Source of the DNA: Chaetoceros tenuissimus
Lineage: Eukaryota > Bacillariophyta > Thalassiosirophyceae > Chaetocerotales > Chaetocerotaceae
Direction: 5' to 3'
Assembly: GCA_021927905.1 (NCBI GenBank)
Contig: BLLK01000045.1
Coordinates: 2,790,001 to 2,854,000, forward strand
Length of the DNA stretch: 64,000 bases
Position 1 is the first letter of the stretch, and each line of letters begins with the position of its first letter. Under the pieces are notes generated by a model. The model saw only the letters and a program-made list of their open reading frames with translations. It had not been told where the DNA came from and made no database searches. The translations under genes were made by a program, and so were the position numbers. Of this stretch, positions 21,232 to 32,412 are shown piece after piece.

Positions 21232-22845
21232 CTACAAACGAGTTTCGAGATGACGATTTTTTGGCAATACTAATCCAATCACCTCAAACAAAAGGCTATT
21301 TGGAAAGCCAGGATTTTCTCCAGATTCAGTGCATTTTTGCAATTTTCTTTCGATACCTTCTTGTTCAAACAGTTCCAAATCTTCCCGTGACTTCTTTATA
21401 ATTCCTACAACATATGCGTTGCCATAATGAAATTGTAAAAATCCATCTCCGAAGGGTACTAGTTGATTGTGGGGTTTAGATTCAGTTTGGTAGCAAGAAT
21501 CCACTCCAACTGTAATACTAATCCTATCTAACCAATTCAGTTCAACATAAACTCCTTGGATATCTTCAAATCTGAAAAATTCGCAGCCTCCAACAGATAT
21601 AGATGCTGCATCACTTAGATCCATTTCAACAAGTGTATCATCTCCCTGTGCCAAAATCACTTTTTCATATAAGAGGTTTCCCATTGCGAGCAAAGCCATT
21701 TGTTCACTATGTAGCTTTTTGTTCGCACTTAGACTATCAACTACAACCCCACGGACAGTCGAGATAGCAACACTACGTCGCAGTGAATCTGTTTCAGTGC
21801 GGGGAGTTGGTACCTCCACAGTTCCTCCTGTTGCACAGCGAGATTCTAGTACTTGAAGCAAGTCATAGGCTTTCTGAACTCCTTTTGTGAATAGTAAGCT
21901 AATGGACTCTAGAACAAACAGCATGTCTGGGCTATCGTTGAGTAGTCCGTCAATGAAGGAAAAGTCCAACTCATCCCCCTTTTCTTTAGACGCAATAACT
22001 TCAGCAGTGAAGAATGCAGCCCTGCCAATGGTAGCCGCCAATGCCTTGATACCTTGTTCCATATCTTTAGGACCAATGTTGAGAATTTTTCCCTTGAATA
22101 TTGCCTGCATTTGGAAAAAACAGAAGCTCACAGTATCATCTTCCTCCAATGTCAAATGAAGACAATCATAAGAAAAATCTTCCATCCTACTTGTAAGGTC
22201 TGCATAGTCAATAGAAACGGAGGGGGGTGAGACTTGAATATTGCTCCCTTTCACTTCAACATCATGCTTGAAGGCTTCAATTGTAAATGAAATGTCTTCA
22301 ATCGGAAATGTGAGAGTTCGACCGAGATTTCTATCTTTGGCGATCTGACTATGGCCATAAGATCCAATCTGATCATCATTAGCAATGCTTTCAAGGCCTC
22401 TGCACATGATTTCATCTTGACTAATCACACCTTCAAGAATAGAGTAGGTATGTATCTTTGTTCCGCAAGCTATGATGGTGACATGTTGAAGGATATTCTT
22501 GATACCCACAAGATCCTTGTTGTCCTCTTTCAGGGTATCATTCTCGGCTTGAATCTCACAAGCAAGGAAATTTTCAAATACGCTGAATGCTTCACGTCCA
22601 GCATTGACTTCAGGGAGAGAAGTAACAGTATTCTTTGAGTTTTTATCTGCTGCTCCAAAGAAGAAGACTGCCCCAACGAAGAAGACTGCTCCAGCGAAGA
22701 AGGCTGTATCTAAGAAGAAGGCAATTCCCGCACCAAAGAAGAAGGCTTCAAGGAAATCTTCAAATACGCTGAATGCTTCACGTCCAGCATTGTCTTCAGT
22801 GAGAGAAGTCAAAGTATTCTTTGAGTATCTATGTTCATGTGTCAT
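21232..22845 (-). CDS. Unknown protein, 537 aa, with duplicated N-terminal segment
   Basis: Function unknown. One long exon starting at MTHEHRYSKNT. The N-terminus contains two copies of a segment ending NAGREAFSVFExFL, 62 residues apart, separated by a Phe/Ala/Gly-rich hydrophobic stretch (AFFAGAVFFVGAVFFFGAAD) that could span a membrane. The remaining 440 residues look globular with mixed strands and helices (for example CGTKIHTYSILEGVIS, DLTSRMEDFSYDCLHLTLEED, GCEFFRFEDIQGVYVELNW); no catalytic motif is evident. The opposite strand of the hydrophobic stretch reads as a Lys/Ala/Pro repeat like a histone H1 tail, but it has no usable ATG, so I prefer the minus-strand gene. Confidence 0.6.
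   Translation of the reverse strand: MTHEHRYSKNTLTSLTEDNAGREAFSVFEDFLEAFFFGAGIAFFLDTAFFAGAVFFVGAVFFFGAADKNSKNTVTSLPEVNAGREAFSVFENFLACEIQAENDTLKEDNKDLVGIKNILQHVTIIACGTKIHTYSILEGVISQDEIMCRGLESIANDDQIGSYGHSQIAKDRNLGRTLTFPIEDISFTIEAFKHDVEVKGSNIQVSPPSVSIDYADLTSRMEDFSYDCLHLTLEEDDTVSFCFFQMQAIFKGKILNIGPKDMEQGIKALAATIGRAAFFTAEVIASKEKGDELDFSFIDGLLNDSPDMLFVLESISLLFTKGVQKAYDLLQVLESRCATGGTVEVPTPRTETDSLRRSVAISTVRGVVVDSLSANKKLHSEQMALLAMGNLLYEKVILAQGDDTLVEMDLSDAASISVGGCEFFRFEDIQGVYVELNWLDRISITVGVDSCYQTESKPHNQLVPFGDGFLQFHYGNAYVVGIIKKSREDLELFEQEGIERKLQKCTESGENPGFPNSLLFEVIGLVLPKNRHLETRL
22563..22830. repeat. Pair of about 80-bp direct repeats, 186-bp period
   Basis: The segments near 22563-22645 and 22749-22831 are about 90% identical at a 186-bp offset (exactly 62 codons). 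Between them are short GAAGAAGRCT-type repeats. The in-frame period means the minus-strand reading frame was preserved through the duplication. Confidence 0.8.
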
Positions 22846-23130
22846 TCTGATTCTGGTTGAGTTGAGGGGAGTTGTACCAATGATCGTCTATTTCTAGTTT
22901 TGTAATAGAGATCGAAAGATATGTGTGTGTGTTGTTGTTGATGCTCTTTAAGGGAGGCAATTTGAGTAGACACGAATAAGAGAGCCGATGAGCAGCTGGC
23001 AAATTCTTCTTTCTTGGCAAATCTATGACAACAATGACCGTCTGTGAGGCTAAAATGGTTTTAAGAAAAATCCAGGTGAGACAAATTTCAATTTTGATAG
23101 TTTCCCGACAACTTAATAATTAAATTATCC

Positions 23131-23540
23131 TATGGAGGAGTATGACGAACTAACAAGCGGACCAAAAGAGGGCAGTCTTGATCTTAGCCGGAATTCCCAA
23201 TTGAGCTTGTTCAGCTATATCGAAATGAACTTGTGAAGCTATCAATGGCTTTCAATAATTTGCAAGCAATTTCTCCAATTGTGGGTCAACTGCATTTACT
23301 ACAAGTATTGAACTTATCCAACAACGAATTACACACAATCGATCAAGCAATTTCGCAATGCATACGGTTAAAGAAACTGAATTTATCACACAACAAGCTT
23401 ACTAATTTTCCCGTTTCAAAGAGTATAGCAACCACAAGAGATTGGTGGCACAGATTGCAGGGCAACTAATAGTGATGTTTTACTTCATTCTCTTTATCTA
23501 GATAATAGTATTGAACAAGAGGCTCTACTTGTAAGGTACC
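23131..23540 (+). pseudogene. Broken partial copy of the LRR gene
   Basis: Begins at the equivalent of the LRR start codon (ATGGAGGAGTATGACG) and runs at roughly 95% identity past the stop codon, ending about 70 bp into the 3' flank (shared ATTGAACAAGAGGCTCTAC). Relative to 19467-20285 it lacks 13 bp near the start, which shifts the frame, and 468 bp (19761-20228; 156 codons, in frame) from the middle, joining LTNFP directly to VSKSIATTRDWW. The upstream flank is unrelated, so the copy has probably lost its promoter. The high identity points to a recent local event. Confidence 0.88.
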
Positions 23541-23763
23541 CGCTAAAATTACAAATGGAAATAAAAGTTAGAAGCTAGAATTTCTCTGATTCGATTCCCT
23601 ACTTGTCAGGGATATTCCAGTCTTGTATGTGAACGTACCCTCATTTTTGCACATTTCGCATTTCCTTCACAACAGATTTGCAACACCAACTCATAGATCA
23701 TAGGATACTATCTCATAGTTATGATACACTACACACTATTCATAACATTTTAGAATTATAGCC

Positions 23764-26700
23764 ATGGACCTAATCAACAATCAGATTCTCTCCAGCAGTG
23801 GAAAGCACGAACTTTCAGCGGATGAACAATCATTGAGAGATGGACAATGTGTCAAACGTCTTCGTGGTGGAGGATACGATGACGATCAAGAACTATATGA
23901 CGAAGAAGCATTCATGGACGACGGAATGGAGGAACCTGAAGAATACGATGTAGAAAACACTGATGGTGCCGCAGCTGACAATGCGGATACTGCCATCAAT
24001 TTTGATGACCTCTCTGCGGCGCAATTGAAAAGATGGGCAAGACCTCCAGTACCTCAAGAAGTTTACGATATTGCCAACAATGACCTCAATCTACAATGGC
24101 TTGATATTGATTTGATTGGCGGCGATCCTTTACCATATAATCCCAACTCTAACAAGAAGAAGGTCGTTGGAGCAACTTCTGGTGAAGTGCCAATCATCAG
24201 GGTATATGGATGTACAGACGCTGGAAATTCTATCGTAGCATTCATACATGGATACACTCCATACGGATACTTTGCCCTTCCTGAGAATTTTGAGCTCAAG
24301 TATGACTCTGATGCAGAGAAAAATAGAATTCTTGGAAAGATCAGAGATGTAATCAATGACAGATTGGTCAGTGCAAAATCTGCTAGGAGTAAAGGCTTTG
24401 AGAACGCAACTTTGGTACATGGTGTTCAATACATTGAAGATCACAAGTCTATCATGGGCTACAATACATCTCATACGAAATTCCTCAAGGTCTTTGTCAG
24501 CATGCCTAATCTCGTCCCTACTTTGAAAAGAATTATGGAAGAAGGTATCAGTCTACCTGGAATAACACCTATTGCTGGAACAAACAATCAAAACATGTGG
24601 CAAGATGGGGGTGCAAATGGATCATCTTATCAGCCTTTTGAATGTAATGTTGTGTTTGTACTTCGTTTTATGATTGATGAAGAAATTTGTGGAGCAGGGT
24701 GGTTAAGTTTGAAAAAGGGAACTTATGAATTCAAGAAACAAAAGACAACAAACTGTCAGGTACGTTTTTCCAACAATGACATTTTTTTGCACTTTACACA
24801 CAGTCTGATTATGATTCTTTGATATTTGATAGTTGGAAGTGAATGTATCGTATGATGATATTGTACCTCGTAAGCCTGAAGGAGATTGGAACAAGATTGC
24901 ACCACTGCGTATTCTTTCTTTGGATATTGAATGTCAGGGTCGTAAGGGACATTTCCCTGAAGCAGAGAAAGATCCAGTCATTCAGATTGCAAATACTCTC
25001 ACTGTTTACGGAGAGAGCAAGCCAACTGTTCAAAATGTATTCACTTTGAAAGGCTGTCTACCAATTGTTGGCGCTCAGGTTATTGCTTCCGATGTGGAAG
25101 AAGATATGCTATTGAAATGGAGAGTGTTTTTGCAGGCTTGCGATCCCGATATTATCACTGGGTACAATGTCCAAAACTTCGATATTCCATATATTTTAGA
25201 CCGTGCTGAAACTCTTTGTAAGGACAAGAGAATTAAGAGCAAAATGTCCCAGTTCAAAAAGTGGGGAAGGATTAAGGGGGCGGATGCTAAAATGAGAGAG
25301 ACTACATTCCAATCTGCAGCTTACGGAAAACGTAATAATATGGAAACTACTATTGATGGGAGAGTTATTTTTGATATGTTGCCGTACATGCAAAGAAATC
25401 ACAAGCTTAGTTCTTATTCTCTGAACAGCGTTTGTGCTGAATTCCTTGGACAACAGAAGGAAGATGTACATCATTCCATCATTTCAGACCTACAAAACGG
25501 AACTGATGCTGACAGACACAGACTTGCATCCTACTGTCTGAAGGATGCGCAGTTGCCACAAAGACTCATGGACAAGCTTTCAGTTTTGGTTAATTACATT
25601 GAAATGGCGCGTGTAACAGGAGTTCCAGTATCTTTCTTGATTGCTCGCGGTCAGCAAATTAAGGTATTTAGTATGATTTTGAGAAAGTGCAGGACCGAGA
25701 AGTTGTTGGTACCAACTCTTTCAAAACGAGGTGGTCAAGGTGATGGTTACGAAGGAGCTACTGTTTTGGATCCAATCAAAAACTATTATGAAGACCCTAT
25801 TGCGACACTGGATTTTGCATCTCTGTACCCATCCATCATGCAAGCATATAATTTATGCTACTCTACAATTGTCAGTGCACAAGATGCCAACAAGTTAGAT
25901 CCTAGTCTTTACAAGAAGAGTGATAACGGACACATATTTGTACATTCACATGTCAAGAAGGGCATCTTACCAACTATTCTATCGGAATTATTGGCGGCAC
26001 GTAAAAGAGCAAAGAAGGACATGAAAAATGCTCCAACCGAATTTGAAAAAGCTGTTCAAAATGGACGTCAGCTCGCACTTAAAGTTTCAGCGAACTCTGT
26101 ATACGGATTCACCGGTGCTGGGGTCGGTCAACTACCTTGCTTACCAATCGCATCCTCTGTAACTTCTTATGGAAGATTTCTTCTTGAGAAGACCAAAGAA
26201 TTTGTCGAGACTACTTACACCGTAGCAAATGGATACGAACACGATGCACAGGTAGTATATGGAGATACCGATTCAGTAATGGTCAAGTTTGGGTTCAAGA
26301 CTGTAAAGGAAACATTTCCACTTGCTATCGAAGCTGCAGAGAAAGCTTCTAAGATTTTCCCAGATCCAGTAAGTATCTCAAACACCTCATCCGTTTTAAA
26401 AAATGAATATGAAACGTTGCTAATACCTCTTTTTAGATTTTACTGGAGTTCGAAAAGGTTTACAAGCCGTTTTTGCTGATGAATAAGAAGAGATATGCTG
26501 GATTAATGTATACGAACACTGACAAGTTTGACTACATGGACACCAAAGGTTTGGAAACAGTTCGACGTGATAACTGTGCTTTGGTGAGAGAAGTTATTCA
26601 AATATCACTCGATACTATTCTCATCAAGCAAGATGTTGAAGGAGCTATTAATTATGTGAAATGCCAAATTGCTGATCTACTACAGAATAAGATGGATATT

Positions 26701-27408
26701 TCAAGACTGGTAATTACGAAGAGTCTCAACAAAGGTGCCGAGTATGCTCTTGGACTTGGTGGTAAGAAAGAGGACTACAAAGTCAAACAAGCGCATGTAG
26801 AGTTGGCAGCTCGTATGAAAAAGCGCGATGCAGGATCTGCGCCTCAGCTCGGGGATCGTGTACCTTATGTGATAATTACTGGTGCCAAAGGAGCAGCGAA
26901 TTTCGAAAAGGCTGAAGATCCAATTTATGTACTCGAAAACAATCTCCCAATTGACTGCAAGTGGTATCTCACGAATCAACTCAGTAAGCCTCTAACTCGT
27001 ATCTTTGAACCAATTATTGGGGATGTTGACAAAAACTTGCTGAAGGGTGATCATACTAGAAAGATTTTCATTCCTACACCAACCGCAAGAAAAGGAAGTT
27101 TGATGATGTTTGCAAAGAAGAAGGACTCCTGCATTGGGTGCAAAGCAAGCATCGATCCAGGAACCGGAAATCTTTGCAAATATTGCATACCGAGAGAAGC
27201 TGAGATTTACCTGGAGAAACTTTCTAACTTGCGCGAAGCTGAACTTCGCTACGCAAAGTTGTGGTCAGAGGCCCAGAGAGTCCACGGAAACGTTCATTCA
27301 GAGATTATGTGTACTGGAGATGGGTGTGCTTGTCTCTTTTACAGAAGAAAGAAAGTGCAAGCCGACATGAGATTAGCACAAGAAGCGATTGACAAGTTTG
27401 GCTACTAA
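23764..27408 (+). CDS. POLD1: DNA polymerase delta catalytic subunit
   Basis: Replicative family-B polymerase with 3'-5' proofreading, in the nucleus. Exons 23764-24759, 24833-26368 and 26437-27408 give 1167 aa (usual about 1100). Exonuclease motifs: LSLDIEC (D363, E365), GYNVQNFDIPY, and YCLKDAQLP. Polymerase motif A DFASLYPSI, motif B KVSANSVYGF, motif C YGDTDS (residues 808-813). C-terminal CysA zinc ligands C1076, C1079, C1091 and C1094 are intact. In CysB, which holds a [4Fe-4S] cluster in yeast and human, the first two cysteines (CQRC in human) are replaced by A1123 and V1126, while C1136 and C1141 remain at the exact expected spacing, with an extra C1143. The acidic N-terminal extension differs from other eukaryotes. 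The gene converges on the S28 peptidase with a 120-bp gap. Confidence 0.97.
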
Positions 27409-27528
27409 CTTTGAAAATATATAGTAATAAGGGATACATTGAAAGTAGCATCTATTTTCAAACTTTTGTAATGATTGGTTGATTTAGAGCAATTTTCTCT
27501 CATAGCACGCCATTTACAAGTCAAGTGG

Positions 27529-29583
27529 CTAGTGGCCATCATTTGAATGCCTTTCTTCTTTATAGAATGATTCTATCCATTTTTCAATATGCAGTTCTTG
27601 TATGATCCTAGCATCTTCGGCACAAGGTGGATCTTCAGGGTCGCTCCACATCAAATCCAAATGATGGCCACCCAAATCCAAGAGTAAAGCTATCATTGAG
27701 CCATCATGTGTCAAATTCTGAACAAAAGGATATTTTATTTGCGATTTTTGATTCAATAGTTCGCCTTGAAGATTATCAGCGTAGACCCCTGCTGCCGACC
27801 ATGGATCTAGTAAGCCCCCCGCAAAAATAATATTGGAATGAGACTTAATTCTGGTGCCTCCGTATTCAGAGTCCAAAAAAGATGACATTGGGTCAACCAA
27901 AGTTTTGTCAGGGTATCCATAATAATTGAATGGATCAGCGCATAACTGTTCATAGCTTTCTTCCACTGCCTCGCGGTTTCTCAACGTGTCCAGATAGTCT
28001 CGTATTTCTTTGTCATGAGATGGTGGCCAAAAAGGATCTCGACCAACACCTCTCGCGTAAATCATGATTAGGTTCATGTATTCATTGCAAATTAAGGAAG
28101 TCCATACAGTTTCATTTTGAAGTTTTTCAAGACACATTTCCTGCTTGGTACTGGAATGTATTCTACTTTCAAAGTTTTTGACATTTTCATTTTGATGGAT
28201 CAGCTTCCTACTGGTGTCTGAGAATTTGTTCTTTTGTAAACGAGTAAAATTTTTGGCATTGATAGCAGGTATTACATCAAAACAATGCACTTTTTTTGTA
28301 ACATTGAACCAGACTGCAACAGCATTTTTTACTGCCGAGAAAACTTCCCTTGCAGAAGTCTTTTGAAATTCAGCGAAATTGCGATCATTTGCAGTTAGAT
28401 TTCTCCAGTCAACTTGAACTAAAAGTATATCGTCATCTCCATCGTTTAGGGACTGAGTCTTATTTAGCCATATATTAAAATGAACATTTGAAATGTCACC
28501 AGTAATACTAATATTCAAATTATTGGCAAGCCCAGAGGACTCACAAGCATGTTGAAGAGGAAAAGCTGGAAGTTTGCTATTACCCTCACCAAGAGCAAAT
28601 GGAATGTAAGAAGACTCATAGGGATAATCTCCTTCAGCTAGATCGAACCATGGACTTTGTGCCCATTCGATCAATAATTGAACATCTTCTTCATGTCTTA
28701 AAGGTTCACATAAATCAAATGATTCTGATAATAGAGCTCTACCATCTTTCGATCTTCCTGTCTGTCGAATTAAAGGCCATGCCATTAAGAGATTCTCATA
28801 ACATGAATTATCTCTTCCTTTCTTTTTTGAATCATTAATTGTTGTTTGGATTGCACTACCTACGATATGAAATGCCCCATCCATGGTTCCATCATTAGGT
28901 GAACTTTGCCAATCTTGTTTGTTTGTAATATTGCCAGACATTGTGAGCGGCAAGCCGAATATAGGTGCAGACGATGCAATTGCCCCTTGTACTGTCCCAG
29001 GATATTTCATTCGCAACCATGAAGATAACATGCCTCCGTAGGAGCCTCCAAAGGCCACGATCGGCCGATTGTATTTTGGATTCAAATAAGAAATCAATGC
29101 AATAGAATCTGCAAGTGCTTGCGAAGATGTCAAGTACGAAAAACATCCCATGTCTTCTGGAAAAGCTGTAAAGTTAGGAATACTTTCTCCTTCAAAACGA
29201 TGCTCGGCGAATACTAAAAGAGCAGAAAATTTTTCTTTTGCCGCAAGCTCGTACATGAGCCCAGTATTGTTCACATATTCATCCAATGGACTTTCATTTC
29301 CAATGTAATAGAAGATTGGAGATAACTCATCCTTGACATATTTATCGTAGTAGCAGTATCTTTGCCGAAATGTTTGGTTGGTTGAAGAACTGAAATGGTC
29401 CAAAGGCTGAACGATGTAATCACACGTCAAATTCTGCAATGTAATTTTACTTGAATCTAAATGATGATTGAATCCACGTTTATATCTTTTTCTGTTCACC
29501 AATCTATGATCCAAACTACAAACACATCCAACAAGTAGTAAAACCAAGGTAGCTAGACATATTGTACTACTCATTTTACTCAT
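27529..29583 (-). CDS. Serine carboxypeptidase S28 family (lysosomal Pro-X carboxypeptidase/DPP2-like)
   Basis: Serine peptidase expected to cleave after proline in the vacuole/lysosome or outside the cell. One exon, 684 aa; family members are usually near 500. Signal peptide MSKMSSTICLATLVLLLVGC. Family signatures: CDYIVQPLDHF near residue 54, ALLVFAEHRFEGES near 121, nucleophile elbow GGSYGG (Ser181), acid in GGLLDPWSAAGV, and His in GGHHLDLMWSDPEDPP. Many NxS/T sites suggest glycosylation. The extra length lies in the helical cap region, roughly residues 330-520, where the sequence is charged and poorly conserved. Divergent from the TPR gene, sharing a promoter region of 328 bp. Confidence 0.93.
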   Translation of the reverse strand: MSKMSSTICLATLVLLLVGCVCSLDHRLVNRKRYKRGFNHHLDSSKITLQNLTCDYIVQPLDHFSSSTNQTFRQRYCYYDKYVKDELSPIFYYIGNESPLDEYVNNTGLMYELAAKEKFSALLVFAEHRFEGESIPNFTAFPEDMGCFSYLTSSQALADSIALISYLNPKYNRPIVAFGGSYGGMLSSWLRMKYPGTVQGAIASSAPIFGLPLTMSGNITNKQDWQSSPNDGTMDGAFHIVGSAIQTTINDSKKKGRDNSCYENLLMAWPLIRQTGRSKDGRALLSESFDLCEPLRHEEDVQLLIEWAQSPWFDLAEGDYPYESSYIPFALGEGNSKLPAFPLQHACESSGLANNLNISITGDISNVHFNIWLNKTQSLNDGDDDILLVQVDWRNLTANDRNFAEFQKTSAREVFSAVKNAVAVWFNVTKKVHCFDVIPAINAKNFTRLQKNKFSDTSRKLIHQNENVKNFESRIHSSTKQEMCLEKLQNETVWTSLICNEYMNLIMIYARGVGRDPFWPPSHDKEIRDYLDTLRNREAVEESYEQLCADPFNYYGYPDKTLVDPMSSFLDSEYGGTRIKSHSNIIFAGGLLDPWSAAGVYADNLQGELLNQKSQIKYPFVQNLTHDGSMIALLLDLGGHHLDLMWSDPEDPPCAEDARIIQELHIEKWIESFYKEERHSNDGH

Positions 29584-29911
29584 ATATTTAATACCATAAC
29601 GATCTGATATCGGAATGGAGATGTTGCATCATAAGATCTAAACTTGAGAAAAAAAAGAACAAAAGAACTTTCAGACTTTGGACTTTGGGCTTTTTGGTCT
29701 GTCCTCCACAAAGAATATACCCCCTTCCCTTCTCTTCCCTTTTAGAATTATGAAAGCACGACTCAATCTAATTCCATTCCCGCAGTTTGTGACGGTTTTC
29801 AAATCCATTTCATTCTTAGATAAGTTTTTGCTGTCACGATCTCCCTCTCTCTTTTACTATCATCAAGAAAAACACAGGAAATATGAGCTCCATGTACCCC
29901 TTTGATTTGTA
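29584..29911. promoter_or_regulatory. Shared divergent promoter region (S28 peptidase / TPR protein)
   Basis: A 328-bp gap between head-to-head start codons. It includes C/T-rich tracts near 29700-29740. No specific factor site was identified. Confidence 0.4.
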
Positions 29912-32377
29912 ATGAGTACTGACAAGAGAGCTATACAACGCCGATTTTGGCGGAGAAGGAATAAAGGAAGGAGTGAAAACTATCATGCTTCTAGAGTAGA
30001 AGAATATTCGCACATCGGTCGAAATAAATCCAGCAGCATGGGTAAACACAAACAACAAAACCAACTATTGGATCGAGAAGAAAGTAAAATGGTACATATA
30101 GCAAACAAAATTCCAAAAGAAGAGGACATGTCTTTTACAACTTCTCACTCAACTCCCAAAGCCAAATCCATGAAATCAATGACACGAAGTGAAAGTAGAA
30201 ATCAAACTAAACGCAGAAATGGTGTTGACGAAATTTCCTATTCAAAAGATCTAGAAAATGTAAAAGCAAAATGTTATGAACTACCACATAGCATTGAATT
30301 CCTCAGTTTGCTTCTTCCAGAGAACTTTTCATCAAGTCACAAGTCATCAGACGATGGTTCAACATCATCATCATCAACTAATAGCATGTATAGTTTTTCT
30401 AGCAATGGGACAATAATGGCGAAAGAGCGAATAGAGGAAACAATCAAAATCGTCGCAAACATTGAAAGTCATTTCATTTGTAGCCCATTATCACCCGAGC
30501 CACTTACAGAACCTTCCAACAATGACATGCATATGAATGTAGATTTTCTTTTAGAAAGTAAAGAAGAGGAGCTCGCAGAGTTTGCAAACAGAAGCATCAG
30601 AACAAGGCAGTACGACGATGCTATATTGATTTATGAAAGCGTTCTCGAAATCTACTCCAAGAAACGGACAGACCACCCATTAGTGACGAAGTCTCTACAT
30701 AATCTTGGGATTGTACACGTTTTGAATGGGAGTTATAAAGATGCCCTAAAGTGCTGCAACAAAGCTCTAAAGTCTCGAAGAAAGCATTCACCGACTGATC
30801 ATATTGGTGCTGCTTCTTCATTGAGTGAATTAGGTATAATTCACTTCGCACTCGAAAACTTCAATAAAGCTCTTGAAACATTCCGAGAGGCCCTCAATAT
30901 ATACTCCAAGCACACCAGATACATCCACAGGTCAAGTAGGATGGCGATCATCCTGAACAACATTGCCTGCATTCATTTTTCACTGGGAAAACTGGATGCA
31001 AGTATTGCAACCTTTGGTGAATGTCTCAACCTCATGAAAAGAAATATCGGAGCAGTAAATTCGCTCAAAGTTCCACGAATGATGTTCAACACATCAATAG
31101 TCCTTTCAAACACTGCTATCGCATTCGCAAAGCAATATGATAGTAACGAAGCAGTGACAATTATGGAGGAAGCATTATTAATTCAACAGTCAATTTTACC
31201 TGATACACATAGAGTCATAATATCTACAAGCAGACATTTATACGGTAATAAAGATGAAGATTCCGATCCTTCAAAATCTTCAAAATTTGGCATTGGCAAG
31301 AAGAACAAAGTGAAAAGTTATCCGAATACAAAAGATTTTCCTCAAACACCTAAAACAGAGACAGATGTCCTCGAAATGCTACCGCTAGGAGAGCTGAGTT
31401 TAGAAAATAATACAATCAAAAGTATTCGTCACCATTTGAGCATCCAAAGTCTTCCTAACCTACTACGAAAAGAAGCGAGTTCTAAGCGTCATTATAGATG
31501 GGTGGATGTTCGAAAAGATAAAGCAAATGATATCGATTTTTCGTCCATATTACAAAAGGCTACAGCCTACACAGAAAAAGGAAAATTTCAGAGAGCAGTA
31601 GAGTTTCTTTCAAAAGTAATGGAAGGAAGCGAAACAAAATGTGGAGATGTACCTCACATTTTGTCATCCATCCATTACGCGATTGGTCTAGTGTTTCTAC
31701 ACACTTCTCAATACACCGAAGCTCTCAAACATTTCACCAAATCTCTAAAAATAAGGTCTTCACTCCTAGAAAAGGACCACGATGATGTAAGAGTAAGTCT
31801 TGGTAACATGAATGAATGATAACTCATCATTGATATCCTCCTCATAGGTATGTATTCTTAGGCATCCCAGACAATGATTGCAATAGCGTTGATGGCTACT
31901 AACGACTTCGAGAGTGCTTGTTCTAAATGGGAAAAACTTTTGAGGGGAACTCGTCAAAAGTTTGGGTACAAATCTGGAAAGGTCGCCCTTCAACTTATCA
32001 ATGTTGGTATTTGTCACTACGAATTGGGAGGAGCATTGACTGCATCAAAGATGATGGAGGAAGCAGTGGAAATCCTACGAGGTCTCCCCCCACCGAAGAA
32101 TGCTAGCAACCAAATGAAGTTTTCAATTGTTCTTGCTAGATCCCTTACAAATTTAGCTCATACAAAATGTAGACTCAACGATTATGGATGTGCAATAGTA
32201 GCTCTAGAAGAAACCCTCGAAATACAAGAAAAAATATATGGAAAGGATCACAATGCTGTGCAACAGACACTATCGTCTCTAGGTTTATGCATGGCGAAAG
32301 CAAACTATGAACGGGGGTGTCAGAAGGGCACCCTCGAAAGTATGACTCGAATGTATGTTGACATGTTACGAAGTTGA
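29912..32377 (+). CDS. Tetratricopeptide-repeat protein (kinesin-light-chain-like TPRs)
   Basis: Protein-interaction scaffold; partner unknown. Exons 29912-31792 and 31862-32377 (69-bp intron, phase 0) give 798 aa. The basic, Ser-rich N-terminus of about 200 residues looks disordered. TPR block 1 spans about residues 210-450, in 42-residue units typical of kinesin light chain: AILIYESVLEIY, HPLVTKSLHNLGIVHVLNG, DALKCCNKAL, and a further unit with LGIIHFALENFNKALETF. After a charged linker a second TPR block begins near residue 545 (YTEALKHFTKSLKIR) and runs across the splice junction to the C-terminus (LARSLTNLAHTK, AIVALEETLEIQEKIYG). It ends 35 bp from the convergent CvfB-like gene. Confidence 0.85.
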
Positions 32378-32412
32378 GAAAGAGTCAGGCTTTCGTAATA
32401 TATATAAATATT

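Noticed and set aside
22604-22897. Plus-strand histone H1-like ORF
   Set aside because: It starts only from TTG, has no upstream ATG in frame, and lies opposite a 537-codon ATG-initiated ORF. The Lys-rich reading is explained as the complement of a Phe/Ala-rich stretch.
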